Source of the DNA: Zoogloea sp041908905
GTDB taxonomy: Bacteria; Pseudomonadota; Gammaproteobacteria; Burkholderiales; Rhodocyclaceae
Length of the DNA: 64,000 nucleotides
Direction of reading: 5' to 3'
Assembly (NCBI RefSeq): GCF_041908905.1
Contig: NZ_JAYREK010000003.1
Coordinates: 119,860-183,859 of the forward strand
Below are positions 38,351 through 45,382 of the stretch, in pieces. The notes beneath the pieces were generated by a model. It was not told where the DNA came from and did no database searches. It saw only the letters and a list, made by a program, of their open reading frames with translations. The position numbers were made by a program, and so were the translations under genes. Positions within the stretch are counted from its first letter, which is position 1; every line of letters begins with the position of its first letter.

Positions 38351-38822
38351 TTTGTCATCCTTGGATTATTTGTATTAGGCATTCTGATAGCTCAGGCAGA
38401 TCCTTAATAATGAGGATGACATCCTATCATCTTGAGTGACTGCTTTGAGAACAGTCTTAAATTACCCAATCTTGGCCGACGATTGGCTCGCCAAAAAGCT
38501 GACACTCGGCGAGATACTAGAACTCAACGACAGCTTAGGAGGAGGGAGCACATGTTCGCGAACGAACAAAATGCCATTCAAGACTTTTCCTAGCTGAGTA
38601 GCCGCTAACTGCTTTGTAGCCGTCGGATTCCAAGCAAAGGCTGAAAGTCCGCTCCGGCCGACAACCTGCCCTCCCACAGCCCTCCGATCACTTGCGCGAT
38701 CCGCAACCGCTCCAATCCTTTTGAAAACCCGTTTGACATCCCCGTCCCTCTCCCCCCACAATCCCGCCGCTCGCACTGCCGTGCGAACATCATACCCAAA
38801 CACCATTCATGAGGAGTGAAGA
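38351..38822. other. 472-bp AT-richer intergenic region with one promoter
   Basis: No convincing gene. A plus-strand promoter (-35 TTGACA 38733-38738, 18-bp spacer, -10 CACAAT 38757-38762) lies upstream of the 158-aa gene. Short coding-like stretches without starts (around 38460-38600) look like decayed sequence. The divergent NACHT gene's promoter should also lie here, but no clear hexamers were identified. Confidence 0.55.
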
Positions 38823-39299
38823 ATGTCTCAGAACGTGGTTTCCCTGGCCCTGTCGGCGGAGCAGGTGGAGGCGGTGAACAAGGCGCTGGACGTGCTGGAG
38901 AAGAACCTTTCGGGGCTGATCTCGCTGTCGGTGGATGAGCGCAGCGAGCTGCGCAAGATGGGGCCGAAGTCGGAGATGTTCGCGCGCAAGGCCTATGACG
39001 TGATGGTGCAGTCGCCGGAGATCCTGCCGGGCACTTTCGAGCTGGCCGAGTTCACCGCCGACATCGAGGCGCTGGACCAGCTGCGGCCGTTGTTCACCCG
39101 GATCGCGGCGCTGGCGGGGCGGGCGGACGACACCGAGATGGCGCTGGGCAGCGACATCTACAGCGCGGCGCTGGAGGGCTACCGCTTTGCCAAGCTGGCG
39201 GGCAAGGGGGCGGCGCTGGACGAGCTGAAGGCCCAGGCTTCGGTGCGGTTTGCCGGGCAGCGCCGGCGCAAGGGTGGCGAGGGCAGCAAGCCGGCCTGA
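38823..39299 (+). CDS. Small helical protein of unknown function (beside repeat array)
   Basis: 158 aa, no recognised function. Predicted to be almost entirely alpha-helical: an N-terminal pair of helices (LSAEQVEAVNKALDVLEKNL, then GLISLSVDERSELRKMG), a KSEMFARKAYDVM segment, and further helices with D/L/R heptad-like spacing, ending in a basic tail (GQRRRKGGEGSKPA) that could bind nucleic acid. Good promoter and AGGAGTG ribosome-binding site. Its stop is followed within 25 bp by an array of 21-bp palindromic repeats, the first of which forms a strong terminator. GC is high, unlike the NACHT gene, so it was not acquired with it. Confidence 0.8.
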   Translation: MSQNVVSLALSAEQVEAVNKALDVLEKNLSGLISLSVDERSELRKMGPKSEMFARKAYDVMVQSPEILPGTFELAEFTADIEALDQLRPLFTRIAALAGRADDTEMALGSDIYSAALEGYRFAKLAGKGAALDELKAQASVRFAGQRRRKGGEGSKPA

Positions 39300-39322
39300 G
39301 TGGCGCGCGGCCGGATCGCCCG

Positions 39323-39575
39323 ACTCAACTATTACTTGAGTGTTTGATGCACGCACTTGGGCCCGCTCAAGCCGGACTTGAGCGGGCCCAAGTTTTACCA
39401 ACTGCGGCTCAAGTCGGACTTCAGCGCACTCAAGTTTGACTTGAGCGCGAGTTGCCCGGACTTGAGTGATCCCAAGTTTTACTTCAGTGATCGTTGCCCG
39501 GACTTCAGCCCACTGAAGTTTGACTTGAGTGCGAGTTGCGGCGACTTGAGCGCACTGACCGCGGACTTGAGCTGG
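39323..39575 (+). repeat. Degenerate 21-bp palindromic repeat array
   Basis: Ten consecutive 21-bp units (39366-39575), preceded by related half-units from 39323. Most units contain CTCAAG or CTGAAG followed by ACTTGAG, so each pair of neighbours forms a small palindrome such as CTCAAGTTTGACTTGAG. Units at 39429 and 39513 are nearly identical. Read in frame they give heptads of the form LKFDLSA, SCPDLSD, PKFYFSD, LKFDLSA; whether this is translated is unknown. The period is an exact multiple of 3 with point divergence. Confidence 0.85.
39355..39397 (+). terminator. Terminator formed by first repeat of the array
   Basis: Perfect 17-bp stem ACTTGGGCCCGCTCAAG / CTTGAGCGGGCCCAAGT with CCGGA loop, followed by TTTTACC. 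Probably ends the transcript of the 158-aa gene. Confidence 0.75.
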
Positions 39576-39613
39576 TGCAGGTTGGCGCTACGTCAGGGGG
39601 CAGACAGACCGGG

Positions 39614-39677
39614 GATTTGTCAGACACCGTCTGACAAATCGGAGGGCAGGGGATTTGGCAGACAGTGTCTACCAAAT
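39614..39677. repeat. Pair of related palindromes
   Basis: GATTTGTCAGAC-ACC-GTCTGACAAATC (39614-39640, perfect) and ATTTGGCAGAC-AGT-GTCTACCAAAT (39653-39677, one mismatch). They lie between the repeat array and the end of the diguanylate cyclase gene and could serve as terminators for it or be REP-like elements. Confidence 0.7.
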
Positions 39678-39693
39678 GTGCCGGGCCGGTATA

Positions 39694-41391
39694 TCACCCC
39701 GCCGCCCGATACGCATTCCGCCCGGCCTCCTTGGCCGCATACAGCGCTTCGTCGCCGGCCTGCAGGACGTGGTCCAGTTCTTCGCCGGGGGTGGCCACGT
39801 AGCCGCCGATGCTGACGCTCATCGCCAGGGGCTGGCCCTTGGCGTCGAGTACCGCGCGGGAGCTGGCGATGGCGGCGCGCAGCCGTTCGCCCAGGCTGTC
39901 CAGGTGCTGCTGGTCGGTGGGGTAGACCAGCACCAGGAATTCGTCGCCGCCCCAGCGCGCGGCCACGTCGTAGCTGCGGATGGTGGCCGTGATGAGCGCC
40001 GCCACCTGCTTGAGCGCCTGGTCGCCCAGGGCGTGGCCGTGGCGGTCGTTGATCTCCTTGAAGTAGTCGATGTCGAGCCACAGGATGCCGAGGGCCTTGC
40101 CCTCGCGCTGCCCGCGGCCCAGCTCGGCGGCCAGCCGCTCCGCCATGCCGCGCCGGTTGAACAGCTCGGTGAGGGGGTCGATCTTGCTCAGGCGGTCGAG
40201 GGCCAGGGTGCGCTCCCGGACCTTGGCCTCCAGGCCGTGCTGGGCTTCCAGCACCGCGGCGGCCATCTGGGCGAAGCGCTGCATGAGCCGCCCGATCTCC
40301 CCCGAGCCGATGCGGGCGACGGAGGGCGGCAGCTCGCGGCCGGCTTCGAGCACGCGGATGGCGGCCTCCAGCTGGGCCAGCGGCTTGAGCACGAAGGCGC
40401 GCAGCGCCAGGTTGAAGACGAGCAGCAGGCACACCAGGCTCAGGCCATACAGGGCGACCAGCCCGCCAAACTGGCTGAAGGGCAGCAGCACTTCGAGGTC
40501 GATGAGGGTGATCTGGTACCAGTCGATCTCCGGCAGGTAGGCCACCCCGGCCAGGTGGCGGCGGCCGTCGACGGTCACGAAGCGGGTGGCGATCTTCTCG
40601 TCGCCGCGCTCCAGCCTCCGCATTGCAGCAAAGATCTGCTGGCGGTCTTCGTCCCGCGCAAAGAGCCGCTCCAGGCTCTTCTGCGGGCCGCCCTGCTGGC
40701 TGATCGAGGCAAAGTTGATGAGGGACGGGTTGCGGTGCAGCTGGATGGCGCCGTTCCGGTCCACAAACAGGCCGGTGATGCCCTCCACGTCCGGCTCCAC
40801 CACGTCGCGCAGGAAGGCGGTGAGTTCGAGCCCGGTGCCGGCCACGCCGAGGGTCTCGCCGTCGTCCTTGAGCAGCACGTCGATCCACAGCTTGGTGATG
40901 CCCAGCTCGGGGTCGGGGTTGACGTTGAGGTGGAGCTGCCGGCCCTGGCGGATCAGGTCATAGAACCAGGCATCCTTGGGTGCCTGCGGGCTGAGCAGGT
41001 AGCGGAACTCACGGCCGGCAAACTCGTCGGCGGCGTTGTTGTAGAAATAGCGGCCGCTCTTCCGGAGGGCGATGAAGTAGTTCTGGTCCTGAAACCTGCG
41101 CCGGTAGTCGTCCAGCTCGGCCAGGGCGGGCCGGGCGAGCTTGGGGTCGTCGGGCTGGCCGGCCCATTTGCGGATCACCGGCGATTCGGCCAGCGCGCGG
41201 GCCAGGGCCACTTCGCGCAGGATGGGCTGCAGCATCCGGCTCTTGTCGTAGAGCACCTGGCGCTCGGCGTAGCGCACCGCCCATTGCTCGACGATCTCGT
41301 CGACCAGGGCCTGCACCGCCAGCCAGCCCGGGATCGCCGCCGCGACGAAGAGCAGGATGGTGAGCAGGTGGAAGCGCGGGCGCAGGTTCAT
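39694..41391 (-). CDS. Membrane-bound diguanylate cyclase with periplasmic sensor
   Basis: 565 aa. Membrane helix near residues 8-27, a periplasmic dCache-like sensing region to ~325, second membrane helix (GGLVALYGLSLVCLLLVFNL), a HAMP-like linker and coiled coil, then a GGDEF domain. The active-site motif is intact (ARWGGDEF) and the inhibitory RxxD site is present five residues upstream (RSYD), so it should make cyclic di-GMP and be product-inhibited. The ligand is unknown. No gene lies between it and the zeta-toxin-like pair; its 5' side has 222 bp with no recognised element. Confidence 0.92.
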   Translation of the reverse strand: MNLRPRFHLLTILLFVAAAIPGWLAVQALVDEIVEQWAVRYAERQVLYDKSRMLQPILREVALARALAESPVIRKWAGQPDDPKLARPALAELDDYRRRFQDQNYFIALRKSGRYFYNNAADEFAGREFRYLLSPQAPKDAWFYDLIRQGRQLHLNVNPDPELGITKLWIDVLLKDDGETLGVAGTGLELTAFLRDVVEPDVEGITGLFVDRNGAIQLHRNPSLINFASISQQGGPQKSLERLFARDEDRQQIFAAMRRLERGDEKIATRFVTVDGRRHLAGVAYLPEIDWYQITLIDLEVLLPFSQFGGLVALYGLSLVCLLLVFNLALRAFVLKPLAQLEAAIRVLEAGRELPPSVARIGSGEIGRLMQRFAQMAAAVLEAQHGLEAKVRERTLALDRLSKIDPLTELFNRRGMAERLAAELGRGQREGKALGILWLDIDYFKEINDRHGHALGDQALKQVAALITATIRSYDVAARWGGDEFLVLVYPTDQQHLDSLGERLRAAIASSRAVLDAKGQPLAMSVSIGGYVATPGEELDHVLQAGDEALYAAKEAGRNAYRAAG

Positions 41392-41613
41392 CCGCTGGTT
41401 TCGCCTAGGACGGGGCCTGGATTGCAGGGTTGCGGGGAGAGGGCGGGGTGGGGCTGCGGGTTCATCTCAATGCCACCGCCTGCCCTGGCGGATTACGAAT
41501 CGCCACAGCGCTTCCGGCCGCCTGTCCCATTCGCACTCATCAGGCTTGGCAGCGCTCCTTCGGCCTCTCTTGATTGCCGGTTCACGAATGACGGATCTTG
41601 GGCAAAAAGGGGC

Positions 41614-41838
41614 TCATGCCGGTCTTCCATGGGAATGGGCCGCGTCCTGCCTCTGCGGTGGGACGCAGGCTGGCGGGGTGGGGTAGAGGTGCTGCACGAC
41701 ACCGTCACGCACGACCACCACGGCAGTGCCGGTCTGGGCCGCGATTTGCCTGGCGCGCTCGGCGGCACGCCGCAGTGCGGGCCAGGAACCCCGTAAATCT
41801 GCGTTGTTGGCCTGTTCAATGGGACGTTCTGGTTTCAC
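41614..41838 (-). CDS. Small partner protein of zeta-like kinase
   Basis: 74 aa from the GTG whose bases overlap the kinase stop (GTGA); a TTG 12 bp upstream is an alternative. It has a helix (WPALRRAAERARQIAAQTG) followed by a short beta segment (TAVVVVRDGVVQHLYP), a layout seen in small proteins coded directly after zeta-toxin-like kinases, where they are presumed antitoxins. No DNA-binding domain is evident. Function inferred from the overlap with the kinase gene. Confidence 0.68.
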   Translation of the reverse strand: MKPERPIEQANNADLRGSWPALRRAAERARQIAAQTGTAVVVVRDGVVQHLYPTPPACVPPQRQDAAHSHGRPA

Positions 41839-42353
41839 GTCTCGCTCCAATCCTGCAAGAAGGGCTCGTCGCCCGAGTTGTCATACAGTGCCCACGCATC
41901 CACGGCAGGGGCGTAATACCGTATCAGGTTATCCAGCCCGGCATCGAAGCGGCGGCGGATCACGGCCTCCGGGATGTCGTGCCCGCCCTGTTTGACGCGC
42001 TGTGCCACTCTCGCCACCGCCTCGTCCGCGCTGGCCAGCCGCAGAAAGATCAGCTCCACACGGTAGCCTGCTTCGCGCCAGCGGGCAATGTGGCGCAGAT
42101 AGGCACGGCCCGACAGCGTGGTTTCAAAGGCAAAGCTTTGTCCAGCCTGGAAATGCCGCTCCAGTTCCGCCAGCATCAGCCGTGCGGCAGCGACGGCTGC
42201 GCTCTCCGGTGCGAAGGGGGCCAGACCGGCGGCGATCAGGTCGGCGTTCAGGAAGCGGGGGCAGCCGGCCTCGTTGGGAAGAAATTCACGGGCAAAGGTG
42301 GTCTTGCCCGCGCCATTCGGCCCCGCGATGATGATGACCTTGCGATCTGCCAT
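41835..42353 (-). CDS. Zeta-toxin-like P-loop kinase
   Basis: 172 aa. Walker A GPNGAGKTTFAREF, RFLNADLIAAGLAPF with the Asp that zeta toxins use to bind the UDP-sugar substrate, and the FAFETTLSGRAYLRHI motif. These are hallmarks of zeta toxin-family kinases, which phosphorylate UDP-N-acetylglucosamine and poison cell-wall synthesis; shorter chromosomal members like this may have other substrates. Flanked by two small ORFs in the same direction. Confidence 0.85.
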   Translation of the reverse strand: MADRKVIIIAGPNGAGKTTFAREFLPNEAGCPRFLNADLIAAGLAPFAPESAAVAAARLMLAELERHFQAGQSFAFETTLSGRAYLRHIARWREAGYRVELIFLRLASADEAVARVAQRVKQGGHDIPEAVIRRRFDAGLDNLIRYYAPAVDAWALYDNSGDEPFLQDWSET

Positions 42354-42357
42354 CGAC

Positions 42358-42471
42358 TCACGGCTCCGGTGCGTAGAGGGCGTGCTTGACGACGAACGGC
42401 TTGTCGCGGCCCTCGGAGTTCAAGTGACGTAAGGACGGCATGGGCGTCGATTTCCTCAGGGTGTGGGCCAT
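42358..42471 (-). CDS. Possible 37-aa ORF upstream of zeta-like kinase
   Basis: MAHTLRKSTP then MPSLRHLNSEGRDKPFVVKH and ends HALYAPEP. Its stop is 4 bp before the kinase ATG, suggesting coupling. A second in-frame ATG would give 27 aa. The ribosome-binding site is poor, so this is a low-confidence gene, possibly a leader or the remnant of a larger one. Confidence 0.35.
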   Translation of the reverse strand: MAHTLRKSTPMPSLRHLNSEGRDKPFVVKHALYAPEP

Positions 42472-42522
42472 GGTGTCCGGCCAGCGCAGCAGTGTTCTTC
42501 ATCCGTACCGCGGGCCCGGAGC

Positions 42523-44727
42523 CTAGCCGGCCAGCCCGGCGACCCGGGCCCGCGCGGTGTGCAGCTTGCGGTAGCTGTCGATCAGGCGCTGGTGGCGGTC
42601 GAGGCCTTCGAGCTTGAGGCTGGTGGGGGTGAGGCCGTGGAAGCGCACGCTGCCCTCCACCGAGCCGATCACCGCGTCCATCCGCGCGTCGCCGAACATG
42701 CGGCGGAAGTTGGCTTCGTAGTCGGCCAGCTCCAGCTCGTCGTCGAGCACCACCTCCAGCACCACGTTCATGGCCTGGTAGAACAGGCCGCGGTCGACGG
42801 TGTTCTCGTTGTACTGCAGGAAGGCTTCGACCCGCTCCTTGGCCTCCTCGAACTGCTTGAGGGCGAGGTTGATCAGCAGCTTGAGCTCCAGGATGGTCAG
42901 CTGGCCCCACACGGTGTTCTCGTCGAACTCGATGCCGATCAGGGTGATGATGTCGGTGTAGTCGTCGAGCTCGCTGTCTTCGAGGCGTTCGAGCAGGGCG
43001 GCCAGCTGGTCGTCGTCGAGGCGGTGCAGGTTGAGGATGTCGGCGCGGAATTGCAGCGCCTTGTTGGTGTTGTCCCAGATCAGGTCGTCCACCGGGTACA
43101 CCTCGGAGTAGCCGGGCACCAGGATGCGGCAGGCGATGGCGCCGAGCTGGTCATAGACCGCCATGTACACTTCCTTGCCCAGCTCTTCGAGGATGCCGAG
43201 CAGGGTGGCCGCTTCCATGGCGTTGGAGTTTTCGCCGTGGCCCGAAAAATCCCACTCGACGAATTCGTAGTCGGCCTTCGCGCTGAAGAAGCGCCACGAC
43301 ACCACGCCGCTGGAGTCGATGAAGTGCTCGACGAAGTTGTTGGGTTCGGTGACGGCGTTGCTCTCGAAGGTGGGCGGCGGCAGGTCGTTGAGGCCCTCGA
43401 AGCTGCGCCCCTGCAGCAGCTCGGTGAGGCTGCGCTCCAGCGCCACCTCCAGGCTGGGGTGGGCGCCAAACGACGCGAACACGCCGCCGGTGCGCGGGTT
43501 CATCAGGGTCACGCACATCACCGGATACTGCCCGCCGAGCGAGGCGTCCTTCACCAGCACCGGAAAGCCCTGGCGTTCGAGCTCCTCGATGCCGGCGACG
43601 ATGCCGGGGTATTTGGCGAGCACTTCGGCCGGCACGTCGGGCAGGGCGATCTCGCCCTCGATGATCTCCCGCTTCACCGCCCGCTCGAAGATCTCGGACA
43701 GGCATTGCACCTGGGCCTCGGCCAGCGTGTTGCCGGCGCTCATGCCGTTGCTGAGGTAGAGGTTGTCGATGAGGTTGGTGGGGAAGTACACCACCTCGCC
43801 GTCCGACTGGCGCACATAGGGCAGGGCGCAGATGCCGCGCTCGATGTTGCCCGAGTTGGTGTCGTACAGGTGCGAGGCGCGCAGTTCGCCGTCGGGGTTG
43901 TAGATCTCAAGGCAGTAGTCGTCGAGCAGCCCGGCGGGGAGCGCGTCCTTGCGGCCGGGCTTGAACCAGCGTTCGTCCGGGTAATGCACGAAGGGCGCGT
44001 TGGCGATGTCCTCGCCCCAGAACTGGTCGTTGTAGAAGTGGTTGCAGTTGAGCCGCTCGATGTATTCGCCGAGGGCCGAGGCCAGCGCGCTCTCCTTGCT
44101 GGCGCCCTTGCCGTTGGTGAAGCACATCGGCGAATGGGCGTCGCGGATGTGCAGCGACCACACGTTGGGCACCAGGTTGCGCCACGAGGCGATCTCGATC
44201 TTGATGCCCAGCTGGGCCAGCACCCCCGACATGTTGGCGATGGTCTGCTCCAGCGGCAGGTCCTTGCCGAGGATGTAGGTGTGGGCGTCCGAGGCCGGGT
44301 TGAGGGTGAGCAGGGCCTGGGCGTCGGCGTCGAGGTTTTCGACTTCTTCGATCACGAACTCCGGCCCGGTCTGAACCACCCGCTTGACGGTGCACCGCTC
44401 GATGGAGCGCAGGATGCCCTGGCGGTCGGCGGCGGAGATGTCCTCGGGCAGCTCGACCTGGATCTTGAAGATCTGCTTGTAGCGGTTCTCCGGGTCGACG
44501 ATGTTGTTCTGCGACAGGCGGATGTTGTCGGTGGAGATGTTGCGGGTCTCGCAGTACAGCTTTACGAAATAGGCCGCGCACAGGGCCGACGACGCCAGAA
44601 AGTAATCGAAGGGCCCCGGCGCCGAGCCGTCGCCCTTGTAGCGGATGGGCTGGTCGGCGATCACCGTGAAGTCGTCGAACTTGGCTTCGAGGCGCAGCTT
44701 GTCGAGGAAATTGACCTTGATTTCCAT
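42523..44727 (-). CDS. ycaO: OsmC-YcaO fusion protein
   Basis: 734 aa. The N-terminal ~140 residues form an OsmC-like domain (IRYKGDGSAPGPFDYFLASSALCAAYFVKLYC, including one Cys of the OsmC pair in the SALCAAYF position). The remainder is a YcaO domain with ATP-binding patterns KESALASALGEYIERLNC and LAEAQVQCLSEIFERAVK, and a C-terminal helical region. E. coli YcaO supports RimO-dependent methylthiolation of ribosomal S12; other YcaOs make thiazolines. No precursor peptide was seen here, so a stand-alone YcaO is likely. It is 119 bp from the small gene upstream. Confidence 0.88.
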   Translation of the reverse strand: MEIKVNFLDKLRLEAKFDDFTVIADQPIRYKGDGSAPGPFDYFLASSALCAAYFVKLYCETRNISTDNIRLSQNNIVDPENRYKQIFKIQVELPEDISAADRQGILRSIERCTVKRVVQTGPEFVIEEVENLDADAQALLTLNPASDAHTYILGKDLPLEQTIANMSGVLAQLGIKIEIASWRNLVPNVWSLHIRDAHSPMCFTNGKGASKESALASALGEYIERLNCNHFYNDQFWGEDIANAPFVHYPDERWFKPGRKDALPAGLLDDYCLEIYNPDGELRASHLYDTNSGNIERGICALPYVRQSDGEVVYFPTNLIDNLYLSNGMSAGNTLAEAQVQCLSEIFERAVKREIIEGEIALPDVPAEVLAKYPGIVAGIEELERQGFPVLVKDASLGGQYPVMCVTLMNPRTGGVFASFGAHPSLEVALERSLTELLQGRSFEGLNDLPPPTFESNAVTEPNNFVEHFIDSSGVVSWRFFSAKADYEFVEWDFSGHGENSNAMEAATLLGILEELGKEVYMAVYDQLGAIACRILVPGYSEVYPVDDLIWDNTNKALQFRADILNLHRLDDDQLAALLERLEDSELDDYTDIITLIGIEFDENTVWGQLTILELKLLINLALKQFEEAKERVEAFLQYNENTVDRGLFYQAMNVVLEVVLDDELELADYEANFRRMFGDARMDAVIGSVEGSVRFHGLTPTSLKLEGLDRHQRLIDSYRKLHTARARVAGLAG

Positions 44728-44846
44728 GGGGGAATCCTGAAATGGCGTCCAAAATGAATTGGGCGCCATTATCCCCGCTTTCGCCGGTGGTCTTGCGCCC
44801 GATGCCGGCCTTTTTCCGGCCGCCTTGCCGCCCGTCGCCCGGCGCT

Positions 44847-45164
44847 TCAGCCCACCAGGCGCACCCGCAGGCGGTCGCTCCAGGTCAGGCTGCGCCACCA
44901 CTGCTCGCCTTCGCGCCAGAAGTCGAAGCCGCGCCGGGTGATGCGGTAGAAGTGGATGCCGTCGCGGGATTCGCGCTCGGCGATCCATTCGTGCTCGAGG
45001 ATGTACTGGAACAGGATCGCCACATGGGGCAGGCCGTCCAGGAAGCTCTGGAACGAGGCGGGGCCGGTGACGACCAGCGGGTGGCCCTTGGCCAGCGAGC
45101 GCAGCATGACCAGCAGCCAGAAGCGGTGGGGAATGTCCTTGGAGTCGGTGGTGTCGGAAGTCAT
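44847..45164 (-). CDS. Small conserved protein, winged-helix-like
   Basis: About 105 aa from ATG 45164; an ATG at 45251 would extend it by 29 residues with low-complexity sequence. Helical with LVMLRSLAKGHPLVV then FLDGLPHVAILFQYILEHEWIA and a beta wing-like segment (GIHFYRITRRGFDFWR). The fold suggests a small winged-helix regulator. Immediately upstream of ycaO and in the same direction, so possibly co-expressed with it. Function unknown. Confidence 0.65.
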   Translation of the reverse strand: MTSDTTDSKDIPHRFWLLVMLRSLAKGHPLVVTGPASFQSFLDGLPHVAILFQYILEHEWIAERESRDGIHFYRITRRGFDFWREGEQWWRSLTWSDRLRVRLVG

Positions 45165-45382
45165 CTCGGTGGTCCACGGTTGGTGCGTGCCCGGCGTGCC
45201 GGCGTCGCTGCCGCGGGCCGGGGCATGCAACACTTTACGGTCTGTCGGCATGGCGCTTGACTCCGTGATAACCCTAAGGTGTGCGGTATTTATCGGGCGC
45301 GGCGGGCGGGCCGATCTGTGATAAAACGCCAGCCATCGCGTGCCGCGCCCGACCCTTTTTCGAGCACTTTCCGATCACTTCG

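Noticed and set aside
38462..38806. 114-codon minus frame upstream of the 158-aa gene
   Set aside because: No ribosome-binding site or family match, and composition looks like decayed or intergenic sequence.
39366..39575. CRISPR array
   Set aside because: Units are contiguous 21-bp degenerate palindromes with no spacers and no cas genes nearby.
39357..39815. Coding frame through the repeat array
   Set aside because: Starts with TTG inside the terminator hairpin, lacks a ribosome-binding site and runs into sequence antisense to the diguanylate cyclase; kept as repeats, translation unproven.
41392..41613. Gene or RNA between the cyclase and the zeta pair
   Set aside because: No open frame with a start and ribosome-binding site, and no hairpin with a T-run was recognised.
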